From: Tissierella_B sp964485455
GTDB lineage: Bacteria > Bacillota > Clostridia > Tissierellales > Tissierellaceae
Assembly: GCA_964485455.1 (NCBI GenBank)
Contig: CAZAJU010000119.1
Span: forward strand, 1 to 5,739
DNA length: 5,739 nt
Reading direction: 5' to 3'
Below the pieces are notes generated by a model. It worked only from the letters and a program-made list of their open reading frames with translations. It ran no database searches and was not told where the DNA came from. Positions 1-5,528 of this stretch are shown here, piece after piece. Made by a program: the position numbers and the translations under genes. How positions within the stretch are numbered: the first letter of the stretch is position 1; each line of letters begins with the position of its first letter.

Positions 1-288
1 TTCTTTGAAAAGGAGATTAGGGATCTTTTAGATATAAAAATATTCGTAGATACGGACTCAGATGTTAGAGTTATTAGGAGAATTTTAAGGGATATGAAGG
101 ATAGAGGAAGAACGCTAGAATCTGTCATTTCACAATATATGAGCACAGTAAGGCCAGCACACCTACAGTTTGTCGAACCTACTAAGAGATATGCAGATAT
201 AATAATTCCTGAAGGCGGACATAATAAGGTAGCAGTTGACCTTATTGTAACTAAGATCAATGAGATTATCAAAAGAAGTGAAAATTAA
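1..288 (+). CDS. udk: Uridine kinase, C-terminal part (5' end outside window)
   Basis: This is an open frame from the first base to TAA at 286-288, giving the last 95 residues of a protein whose family is usually about 205-215 residues, so roughly half is missing to the left. Uridine kinase phosphorylates uridine and cytidine in the cytoplasmic pyrimidine salvage pathway. Recognisable C-terminal family features are the IFVDTDSDVRVIRRILRD segment, the RGRTLESVISQY stretch, the VRPAHLQFVEPTKRYADIIIP block and the GGHNKVAVDLI motif. The P-loop lies outside the window, so catalytic competence cannot be judged here. The gene is followed by an intrinsic terminator about 27 bp after the stop, so it appears to end its transcription unit. 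The family call is confident; phosphoribulokinase-like relatives lack this exact C-terminal pattern. Confidence 0.93.
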   Translation, partial: FFEKEIRDLLDIKIFVDTDSDVRVIRRILRDMKDRGRTLESVISQYMSTVRPAHLQFVEPTKRYADIIIPEGGHNKVAVDLIVTKINEIIKRSEN

Positions 289-421
289 ATAACGAATAGT
301 AAACAACAATTTTTGAGCAACCATTGGTTGCTCTTTTGTCATTCTGAAAAAGGAAAATCTAGAGTAATTTTTTCAAACTCTTGTTTACTGTTCACTGTTA
401 GTTGTTCACTAAGTATTTAAT
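284..421. repeat. Imperfect inverted repeats around the udk terminator, with heptamer tandem repeat
   Basis: The inner arms are 294-306 (GAATAGTAAACAA) and 381-393 (TTGTTTACTGTTC), complementary at 12 of 13 positions. An outer AT-only 8-bp pair, ATTAAATA (284-291) and TATTTAAT (414-421), lies outside them but is offset by 20 bp on the right against 2 bp on the left. The right arm forms part of four 7-bp units: GTTTACT (383-389), GTTCACT (390-396), GTTAGTT (397-403) and GTTCACT (404-410). The arrangement could be a small non-coding repeat element, a remnant of one, or a long-range RNA stem. No transposase or target-site duplication was recognised, so the nature of the element is inference. Confidence 0.4.
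315..337 (+). terminator. Intrinsic terminator after udk
   Basis: A perfect 8-bp stem, GAGCAACC (315-322) with GGTTGCTC (326-333), closes a 3-nt loop and is followed directly by TTTT (334-337). It lies 26 bp past the udk stop codon. This is the standard form of a Rho-independent terminator on the + strand. The reverse direction also has an A/T-rich flank (TTTT at 311-314 on +, AAAA on -), but there is no convergent gene to need it. Confidence 0.85.
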
Positions 422-426
422 ATAAT
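421..426 (+). promoter_or_regulatory. Candidate -10 box for the penicillin-binding protein gene
   Basis: A perfect TATAAT lies 69 bp upstream of the chosen start at 495. At 17-bp spacing the -35 position (398-403, TTAGTT) is a poor match to TTGACA, and there is no TG extension, so the call rests on the -10 box and its location after the udk terminator. In such AT-rich DNA a chance TATAAT is plausible. Initiation near 433 would put the whole 449-492 hairpin in the leader. Confidence 0.35.
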
Positions 427-448
427 ATTTATATTAGAAAAATAGTAT

Positions 449-492
449 AAAACCCTTTTTATATACCAAAGATATGGATATAGGGGGGTTTT
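449..492 (+). promoter_or_regulatory. Leader hairpin burying the penicillin-binding protein ribosome-binding site
   Basis: The outer stem pairs AAAACCCTTTT (449-459) with AGGGGGGTTTT (482-492): 11 bp with three consecutive G-U pairs. Past a bulged T460 it continues with 461-464/478-481, a bulged A465, and 466-468/475-477, closing a 6-nt loop. The G-run (483-488) is the only Shine-Dalgarno candidate for the ATG at 495, so translation should be restricted while the hairpin holds. The six T residues at 489-494 directly after the G-rich arm also resemble an intrinsic terminator, so transcription attenuation is an equally possible reading. Confidence 0.55.
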
Positions 493-494
493 TT

Positions 495-2132
495 ATGTCT
501 AAGAAAAGATTAATAGGATTTGGAATTATAACTACATTGATATGTACCTTGTTGGCAATTAGGCTGTATTATATCCAAATTGTAAGAGCTTCCTTTTATA
601 GTGATTTGGCTATAAGACAGAGAAGTACAGAAATAAACACAAGTATAAAAAGGGGAGATATATTTGATAGGAACTTAATACCTTTGACAAATAAAGAATC
701 TATTAGAACTCTTATCGTCCATAAAAATCAATTAATGGAAGAAGAACTCTTGAAAAAAACCCTTGAAAATAGTACATTATCGGAGAAAGAAATTAACGAG
801 CTATTAGATGATAATAAATATATACTTCAAATACCTGTAAGAAATGATTTTGATACTGGTTTTTCTAACACTTATTTTATAGATATGATTCAACGATATA
901 ACTCAGATAGTATCCTATCACATGTAATTGGATATACAAATAAGTCAGAGAACACTGGAGAATCAGGACTTGAAAGGGTTTATGATGAATATCTGAGTGG
1001 TGGTAGTGTAGTTGGAAGTGAAAGGACTTTGGTTCTTGAGTATGATAGAAGCAGAAAAATTATTCTAAATGCATCAGAGCATGTAAGTGAAAATAAGGAC
1101 CCGAATAATCCCGAGGCAATTAAGCTTACCATAGACTATCAAATTCAAGAAAAGGTAGAAGAAATCATGGATAGTGAAAGGATAAATGGTGCAGTTGTTG
1201 TAACTGAAGTAGATACAGGTAAAATACTAGCTATGGCATCTAGGCCAAATTTTAAGCAAGATAGAATACATGAGTATTTAAATAATTCAGATATGGCACT
1301 CTATAATAAAGCTATACAAGTATCCTATCCACCTGGCTCCATATTTAAATTGGTGGTCTTAATTGCAGCATTGGAATCGGATATGGAGTTTGATGATAGA
1401 AATTATCTATGCAATGGATATGAAGAGATAAATGGCGTAAGGATAAAATGTACAGGGGAACATGGATTTATTAATTTAGAGGAAGCTTTTTATAAATCTT
1501 GTAACTCAACTTTTATTCAGTTAGGTAAGGAATTAGGCGGTAAAAAAATTATAGATACTGCAAAGAAACTTGGATTTGGAGAGAAGATTGGTATTGGACT
1601 ATTAGAAGAAGTAAGAGGAAATTTACCAAATGATAATGAAATATTAGGAGCAGCCATAGGAAATATATCCATTGGTCAGGGAAAGATTGAATCAACTCCA
1701 CTTCAGATTACAAATCTATTAATGATTTTAGCAAATGATGGAATTCAGAAACAGCTCTACCTTGTAGAAGGAATAACGAATAAAGATGGTGAGATATTAA
1801 AGAAAATTAATAAAAATCCAGATATTACATTAATATCTCAGGAAGTATCAAAAAAAGTAAAGGATAGTTTAATAGATGTTGTAGAAAAAGGTACAGGAAA
1901 GAAAATGGATACTGGATATTTTAATGGAGCTGGAGGGAAGACTGGTTCAGCAGAAGCTGTACTAAATGGTAAAAATACTATTCACGGTTGGTTTTCAGGT
2001 TTTTTTCCAAAAGAAAAACCTAAATATGTAATGACCATTTTAGTAGAAAATGGATATTCAGGATCCAGCTCTGCAGTACCTATTTTTGAAAAAATAGCTA
2101 AAGAGATAGATAGAATTTATCCGGTGTACTAG
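495..2132 (+). CDS. Class B penicillin-binding protein (peptidoglycan D,D-transpeptidase)
   Basis: This 545-residue membrane-anchored enzyme cross-links peptidoglycan stem peptides outside the cytoplasmic membrane. A single N-terminal membrane segment (about residues 6-28) is followed by a dimerisation-type domain opening with IKRGDIFDRN (51-60), and by a transpeptidase domain from about residue 230 to the end. All three catalytic motifs are present: SIFK (Ser282, Lys285; nucleophile and base), SCN (335-337) and KTGS (482-485). The NISIGQG segment (390-396) is also typical. There is no glycosyltransferase domain and no C-terminal PASTA repeat, unlike SpoVD. The start at 495 is preferred over an in-frame ATG at 474 because 495 has a G-run ribosome-binding site at 483-488, while 474 has none; the 495 start also places the positive MSKKR stretch right before the membrane segment. 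sigK follows 50 bp later with no terminator seen between, so co-transcription and a sporulation role (cortex or septum) are possible but inferred. PbpA, FtsI or MrdA orthology cannot be settled here. Confidence 0.93.
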   Translation: MSKKRLIGFGIITTLICTLLAIRLYYIQIVRASFYSDLAIRQRSTEINTSIKRGDIFDRNLIPLTNKESIRTLIVHKNQLMEEELLKKTLENSTLSEKEINELLDDNKYILQIPVRNDFDTGFSNTYFIDMIQRYNSDSILSHVIGYTNKSENTGESGLERVYDEYLSGGSVVGSERTLVLEYDRSRKIILNASEHVSENKDPNNPEAIKLTIDYQIQEKVEEIMDSERINGAVVVTEVDTGKILAMASRPNFKQDRIHEYLNNSDMALYNKAIQVSYPPGSIFKLVVLIAALESDMEFDDRNYLCNGYEEINGVRIKCTGEHGFINLEEAFYKSCNSTFIQLGKELGGKKIIDTAKKLGFGEKIGIGLLEEVRGNLPNDNEILGAAIGNISIGQGKIESTPLQITNLLMILANDGIQKQLYLVEGITNKDGEILKKINKNPDITLISQEVSKKVKDSLIDVVEKGTGKKMDTGYFNGAGGKTGSAEAVLNGKNTIHGWFSGFFPKEKPKYVMTILVENGYSGSSSAVPIFEKIAKEIDRIYPVY

Positions 2133-2160
2133 CACAAATCTATTCTCCATTTCATATACT
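2130..2160 (+). promoter_or_regulatory. Candidate sigma-E promoter and SpoIIID-like site for sigK
   Basis: CATATACT at 2153-2160 matches the sigma-E -10 consensus CATACANT at 7 of 8 positions. TAGCACAAAT at 2130-2139 matches the SpoIIID consensus WWRRACARNY at 9 of 10, overlapping the penicillin-binding protein stop codon and lying where a -35 would sit. The -35 itself is a weak match. In Bacillus subtilis sigK is transcribed by sigma-E with SpoIIID, which supports the reading. Both motifs are short and degenerate, so chance matches are possible. Initiation would fall near 2166-2168. Confidence 0.4.
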
Positions 2161-2175
2161 TTAAAAAATGGGGGA
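2143..2175 (+). promoter_or_regulatory. Hairpin burying the sigK ribosome-binding site
   Basis: TTCTCCATTT (2143-2152) pairs with AAATGGGGGA (2166-2175) over 10 bp, including two G-U pairs, around a 13-nt loop. The G-run at 2170-2174 is the Shine-Dalgarno sequence for the sigK ATG at 2183, so a transcript reading through from the upstream gene should have this site masked. The loop contains the candidate sigma-E -10 element. No poly-T run follows the stem, so it does not look like a terminator. Confidence 0.5.
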
Positions 2176-2182
2176 TGATCTA

Positions 2183-2881
2183 ATGGAAAAATTAGTAATT
2201 AGGGTTTTGGACAGGATACTTAAACCACTAGTAATACTATGCGGATATATGATAAACTCAAACTCTTTTCCAAAGCCCCTAAGTAAAGAAGAGGAAGCTT
2301 TATACTTAAAAAATTTCCAAATGGGAGACGAGGAGGCTAAAAGAATACTTATAGAAAAAAATCTTAGGTTGGTGGCTCATATAGTAAAAAAATACAACAA
2401 TACTGGTAAAGACTTAGATGACCTTATTTCTATAGGTACAATAGGTCTTATAAAAGCCATAACCACATTTGATATGGATAAGGGAACTAGACTTGCTACT
2501 TATGCTGCCAGATGTATCGAAAATGAAATACTAATGACCATTAGATCTTCTAAAAAGACTAAAGTAGAGCTATCCTTACATGAACCAATAGGAATGGACA
2601 AGGAAGGAAATGAAATAAACCTATTGGATATTCTAGGCTCGGACGTTGACCAAGTAATCGATGAAGTTGATTTAAGAATAGAAACTAGAAAACTATATAA
2701 AGCCATAGACTCCTGCTTAAAGGATAGGGAGAAGATTATCATTCAATTAAGGTATGGGTTAATAGATGGAGGGTGCAAAACCCAGAGGGAAATAGCAGCA
2801 ATGTTGGGAATATCTAGATCTTATGTATCTAGAATTGAAACCAAAGCCATAGAAAAATTAAATAGAGAAATGTGCAAATAA
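2183..2881 (+). CDS. sigK: RNA polymerase sporulation sigma factor sigma-K, pro-form
   Basis: The product is 232 residues and directs late mother-cell gene expression (coat, cortex maturation, spore release). It resembles B. subtilis SigK more than SigE, as shown by LRLVAHIVKK (61-70), DLISIGTIGLIKA (80-92), ATYAARCIENEILM (105-118) and SLHEPIGMDKEGNEI (131-145). Region 2 spans about 55-125 and region 4 is the C-terminal helix-turn-helix, with TQREIAAMLGISRSYVSRIE at 200-219. The N-terminus (residues 1 to about 21) is a basic then hydrophobic pro-sequence; by alignment the SpoIVFB cleavage in B. subtilis (Ser20/Tyr21) falls at Gly21/Tyr22 here. The gene is uninterrupted, with no skin-type prophage insertion. 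ATG 2183 is preferred over in-frame ATG 2168 because the G-run at 2170-2174 lies 8 nt before it, whereas 2168 has no ribosome-binding site and sits in a stem. The stop codon lies inside the downstream terminator stem. Confidence 0.96.
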   Translation: MEKLVIRVLDRILKPLVILCGYMINSNSFPKPLSKEEEALYLKNFQMGDEEAKRILIEKNLRLVAHIVKKYNNTGKDLDDLISIGTIGLIKAITTFDMDKGTRLATYAARCIENEILMTIRSSKKTKVELSLHEPIGMDKEGNEINLLDILGSDVDQVIDEVDLRIETRKLYKAIDSCLKDREKIIIQLRYGLIDGGCKTQREIAAMLGISRSYVSRIETKAIEKLNREMCK

Positions 2882-2911
2882 GAAAAGCTTGATTTACAAG
2901 CTTTTCTTATT
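2877..2911. terminator. Bidirectional terminator between convergent sigK and yhcN-like gene
   Basis: A perfect 15-bp stem pairs 2877-2891 with 2897-2911 around the 5-nt loop ATTTA. Its core is AAGAAAAGCTTG / CAAGCTTTTCTT. The sigK stop codon (2879-2881) lies within the left arm, and the stop of the opposite-strand lipoprotein gene (2916-2918) lies 5 bp beyond the right arm. Both strands have T-rich 3' arms and tails (TTTTCTTATTGTTATT on +, TTTTCTTATTTG on -), so it can serve both genes. Confidence 0.85.
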
Positions 2912-2915
2912 GTTA

Positions 2916-3590
2916 TTATCTATTAATTGTGTTATTTATTCTTCTACCTCCGGGAACAATATCTCTAATAAGCTGTTCAATATCATTTGTAAAATCTCTG
3001 ACATCATTTCCGACTTGATTAGTCATTCCTGAAGATATAGTTCTGATTCTAGAGATTAGATTTGGGTCTGAAGTTATAGAAACATCTTTAACATTAGTAG
3101 TATCTTTAACCATTTTTTCAATCTTGTTTCTTAATGCTGTACTTATGTTGTTGTTATTTACTGTAGTGTTTAAAGTGTTATTATTAAGTGTATTGTTATT
3201 TCCTTTTAAATCAACACCCACCAATGCAGTATTATTATGAAGAACAACGGATGCATTTTCTACTTCTGGGAGAGCAGCTATTTTTCTTGCAATTTCCTTT
3301 GCATCTGTATTGAGATTTCCTAAGCTAGTAGTCATTCTATTGTTTCTAACCATACCGTTGTTTAGATTGTTGGCGTTAGTGCCAGCTAGATTAGTACCAT
3401 CAATCATTCTTTCATTATCAGTCAAGCCTGTATTATCCCAATTGGTATTTAACCTATTTTGGTTAACTCTGGTTTGAGTAGACATTCTATTTAGATTATT
3501 ATCAAGACCAGTATCTCTTGGAGCACATGCTGCCATACTCATTAGAACTACCAGCCCTAAAGCTATAAGGTTTAATTTTTTAAATTTCAT
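2916..3590 (-). CDS. YhcN/YlaJ-family sporulation lipoprotein
   Basis: This 224-residue protein begins with a lipoprotein signal peptide: MKFKK, a hydrophobic run (residues 8-19), then MAAC with lipidation Cys22. It should be anchored outside a membrane; B. subtilis YhcN is found at the spore inner membrane. Residues 23-93 are a low-complexity Asn-rich linker. The YhcN/YlaJ-like domain covers about 94-215, with TDAKEIARKIAALPEVENAS, VVLHNNTALVGVDL, KIEKMVKDTTNVKDVSITSDP and a C-terminal DFTNDIEQLIRDIVPGGRR stretch. A second Asn-rich stretch (131-148) interrupts the domain between the strand ending VGVDLKG and the following helix. By my count 43 of 224 residues (19%) are Asn. The start has a canonical AGGAGG (minus strand, 3599-3604) 8 nt upstream. 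The biochemical function of the family is not well defined. Convergent to sigK; probably forespore-expressed by analogy, but no clear sigma-F or sigma-G promoter was seen. Confidence 0.88.
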   Translation of the reverse strand: MKFKKLNLIALGLVVLMSMAACAPRDTGLDNNLNRMSTQTRVNQNRLNTNWDNTGLTDNERMIDGTNLAGTNANNLNNGMVRNNRMTTSLGNLNTDAKEIARKIAALPEVENASVVLHNNTALVGVDLKGNNNTLNNNTLNTTVNNNNISTALRNKIEKMVKDTTNVKDVSITSDPNLISRIRTISSGMTNQVGNDVRDFTNDIEQLIRDIVPGGRRINNTINR

Positions 3591-3632
3591 TTTATCAGCC
3601 TCCTAGTAATAGTTTTACTTTTAATCGAAATA

Positions 3633-3663
3633 ATATTAAGGCTAAAATTTTAGTAATTTTCAA
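3633..3663 (-). promoter_or_regulatory. Weak candidate promoter for the YhcN-like gene, with palindrome in spacer
   Basis: Reading the minus strand, TTGAAA (3658-3663) and TAATAT (3633-3638) form a possible sigma-A-like pair, but with a long 19-bp spacer. The spacer contains the perfect 12-bp palindrome CTAAAATTTTAG (3642-3653). The DNA is nearly all A and T here, so both elements may be coincidental. A forespore sigma-G promoter would be expected for this family and was not recognised. Confidence 0.2.
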
Positions 3664-3693
3664 AATTAAACCAATTAATATCATAAAAAATGT

Positions 3694-3707
3694 TATCATA
3701 AATGATA
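3694..3707. repeat. Palindrome TATCAT-AA-ATGATA
   Basis: Perfect 6-bp arms flank AA, upstream of the extended -10 promoter for pilB. Another TATCAT lies at 3679-3684 and another ATGATA at 3765-3770, so the half-site occurs four times within about 90 bp. The position and symmetry suit a transcription factor operator, but AT-rich composition makes chance plausible. Confidence 0.3.
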
Positions 3708-3730
3708 CTATATAAAATACCTTATAAACG

Positions 3731-3739
3731 TGATATAAT
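3731..3739 (+). promoter_or_regulatory. Extended -10 promoter for the pilB-pilT operon
   Basis: TGATATAAT is a perfect extended -10 element (TG-N-TATAAT), a class of sigma-A promoter that can work with a poor -35. No good -35 is present at 17 bp upstream. A second TATAAT at 3745-3750 lacks the TG extension. Initiation near 3746 would give a leader of about 90 nt to the start at 3837. Confidence 0.55.
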
Positions 3740-3802
3740 CGACATATAATCTTATTAAATTTAAATGATATTAACTAGTTAAATGTTTAAATAAAATGTC
3801 GA
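3739..3802. repeat. Inverted pair TCGACAT/ATGTCGA enclosing palindrome TTAACTAGTTAA
   Basis: TCGACAT (3739-3745) and ATGTCGA (3796-3802) are exact reverse complements. Between them lies the perfect 12-bp palindrome TTAACTAGTTAA (3771-3782). The left arm overlaps the end of the extended -10 box. This could be an operator or a leader structure controlling the pilus operon. The leader does not match the conserved core of a cyclic di-GMP riboswitch. Confidence 0.3.
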
Positions 3803-3836
3803 ATAAATAACTTCGCAATTAAAAAGGATGAAAAAC

Positions 3837-5519
3837 ATGCCAAAATCTAATTTAAAGATAGGCGAGTTGTTATTATATGCTGGCAAAATAACTCGACAGC
3901 AGCTGGATATTGCTCTAGAAGAACAAAATAAAACCAATTCTGAGATTGGAGAGATTATAGTTGGTAAGGGCTGGTTAAGCTCAGAAGAAATAGTAGAAGC
4001 TTTAGAGTTTCAACTAGGTTTTCCTAGTGTAGACTTAAGTAAATATGAAATCAAACAAAACGTAGCAACTCTTCTGCCAGAATCCTTGGTTAAAAAATAT
4101 AAGCTTATAGCAATTGATAAAAAAGAAGATAAGCTAGTCGTAGCTATGGTAGACCCTTTGAATTTTTTTGCTATAGACGATGTTAAACTTTTTACTAAGA
4201 TGGAGCTTGAACCTGTTATTGCAACAGAAGTTGATTTAAATAAAGTAATAGAAAAATATTATAGTGTAGAGAGCACCAAAAAAGTACTTGAAGAATTCAA
4301 TGAAAATTTCGCATTATCAGATAATGATGATTTAGACGATACAGAGATGGCAGAGGTCACATCAGCTCCTATAGTTAGATTATTAAATTCAATTATAGAA
4401 CAAGCTGTAAGAAATAGAGCATCGGATATACATATTGAACCTTATCAGGATGAGATAAGGGTTAGATTTCGTGTAGATGGTGATTTAACTGAAATCATGA
4501 AATTACCTAGAAACAACCTTTCACCAATAGTTACTAGAGTAAAGATTATTGGAAGAATGAATATAGCTGAAAAAAGAATACCTCAAGATGGTAGGGTAGA
4601 GACCCATATCAACGATAAGGAAGTTGATATGAGAATTTCAACACTACCAACAGTATATGGAGAAAAAATAGTACTTAGATTATTGGATAAGAGTAACTTT
4701 AACTTTACAAAAGATGGTCTTGGTTTTAGTGAGAGAAATTTGAAGGTCTTTGACCAGATACTTTCGCAACCATATGGTATGATTCTAGTTACAGGTCCTA
4801 CAGGAAGTGGAAAGACTACAACCCTATATACTGTACTTAAGGAGTTAAATGTAGTAGAGAAAAATGTTATAACAATTGAGGATCCAGTAGAGTATAGACT
4901 AAATGGTATAAACCAAGTACAGGTTAATGTAAAATCAGGACTTACCTTTGCAGCAGGTCTAAGGTCAATTCTACGACAAGACCCAGACACAGTAATGGTA
5001 GGAGAGATAAGAGATGGTGAAACAGCTGAAATTGCTGTAAGAGCGGCAATTACAGGCCACCTTGTACTATCCACTCTCCATACCAATGACAGTCCATCTA
5101 CTATTGCAAGACTAGTAGACATGGGAATAGAGCCATATTTGGTATCAAGTGCAGTAGTTGGTATAATATCACAAAGACTTGTAAAAACTTTATGTCCTAA
5201 ATGCAAAGCTCCGTACAAGCCTACATATTCTGAAAAGGTTATACTTGGTCTTAATCCTGATGAGCCTATAACACTTTATAAGGCAGTGGGATGTAATGCC
5301 TGCAACCATGGATATAGAGGAAGAGCTGCAGTACATGAGATTATGCCAATTAACGAAAATATACGAAAATTAATAGACACTGGAGCTACTATAGGTGAAA
5401 TAAGGGAAATGGCATTACAAGATGGGATGACTACATTATTTCAATCAGCTTTAAGTTTAGCATTAAAAGGCTCTACAACATTTGAGGAAGTTATGAGGGT
5501 AGGATTTACTCTTGGATAG
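3837..5519 (+). CDS. pilB: Type IV pilus extension ATPase PilB (GspE/MshE family)
   Basis: This 560-residue cytoplasmic hexameric motor powers pilin polymerisation at the inner platform. The N-terminal MshEN domain has two 24-residue motifs (7-30, KIGELLL...Q; 36-59, EIGEIIV...Q) separated by exactly five residues, the arrangement known to bind cyclic di-GMP in MshE. The ATPase core shows Walker A GPTGSGKT (320-327), the Asp box ITIEDPVEYR (345-354), Walker B DTVMVGEIRD (384-393) and the His box HLVLSTLHTND (408-418). A zinc-binding four-cysteine motif (Cys453, Cys456, Cys486, Cys489) marks PilB/GspE and is absent from PilT. ATG 3837 is preferred over ATG 3828: the AAAGGA tract (3823-3828) lies 8 nt before 3837 but directly abuts 3828. 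pilT follows after 9 bp, so the two are co-transcribed. A type II secretion role is less likely in a one-membrane bacterium with pilT adjacent. Confidence 0.95.
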   Translation: MPKSNLKIGELLLYAGKITRQQLDIALEEQNKTNSEIGEIIVGKGWLSSEEIVEALEFQLGFPSVDLSKYEIKQNVATLLPESLVKKYKLIAIDKKEDKLVVAMVDPLNFFAIDDVKLFTKMELEPVIATEVDLNKVIEKYYSVESTKKVLEEFNENFALSDNDDLDDTEMAEVTSAPIVRLLNSIIEQAVRNRASDIHIEPYQDEIRVRFRVDGDLTEIMKLPRNNLSPIVTRVKIIGRMNIAEKRIPQDGRVETHINDKEVDMRISTLPTVYGEKIVLRLLDKSNFNFTKDGLGFSERNLKVFDQILSQPYGMILVTGPTGSGKTTTLYTVLKELNVVEKNVITIEDPVEYRLNGINQVQVNVKSGLTFAAGLRSILRQDPDTVMVGEIRDGETAEIAVRAAITGHLVLSTLHTNDSPSTIARLVDMGIEPYLVSSAVVGIISQRLVKTLCPKCKAPYKPTYSEKVILGLNPDEPITLYKAVGCNACNHGYRGRAAVHEIMPINENIRKLIDTGATIGEIREMALQDGMTTLFQSALSLALKGSTTFEEVMRVGFTLG

Positions 5520-5528
5520 GAGGTAGCA

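Noticed and set aside
361..381. Small hairpin AGAGT/ACTCT
   Set aside because: Only a 5-bp stem with an 11-nt loop and no conserved context; indistinguishable from chance.
474..494. Upstream in-frame ATG at 474 as start of the penicillin-binding protein
   Set aside because: No Shine-Dalgarno precedes it, it lies in the loop of the hairpin, and the seven extra residues would be encoded by the ribosome-binding site itself; ATG 495 fits better.
2168..2182. Upstream in-frame ATG at 2168 as start of sigK
   Set aside because: It is preceded only by an A-run, and the G-run that follows it is correctly spaced for ATG 2183.
2500..2742. 80-codon open frame on the minus strand inside sigK
   Set aside because: It lies wholly within the well-conserved sigK coding region, has no ribosome-binding site of note, and its translation is low-complexity Ser/Ile-rich without family resemblance; it is a shadow of sigK.
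3745..3750. Second TATAAT as the pilB promoter
   Set aside because: It has no TG extension and only a poor -35 (TTATAA at 17 bp); the TGATATAAT at 3731-3739 is the better candidate, though both could be used.
3591..3836. Cyclic di-GMP riboswitch upstream of pilB, as in some clostridial pilus operons
   Set aside because: The leader is almost entirely A/T and lacks the GC-containing conserved core and tetraloop-receptor elements of class I or class II cyclic di-GMP riboswitches.
4583..5218. 211-codon open frame on the minus strand inside pilB
   Set aside because: It is fully antisense to the ATPase core of pilB, whose motifs are intact on the plus strand, and its translation resembles no known family; it is a codon-bias shadow.
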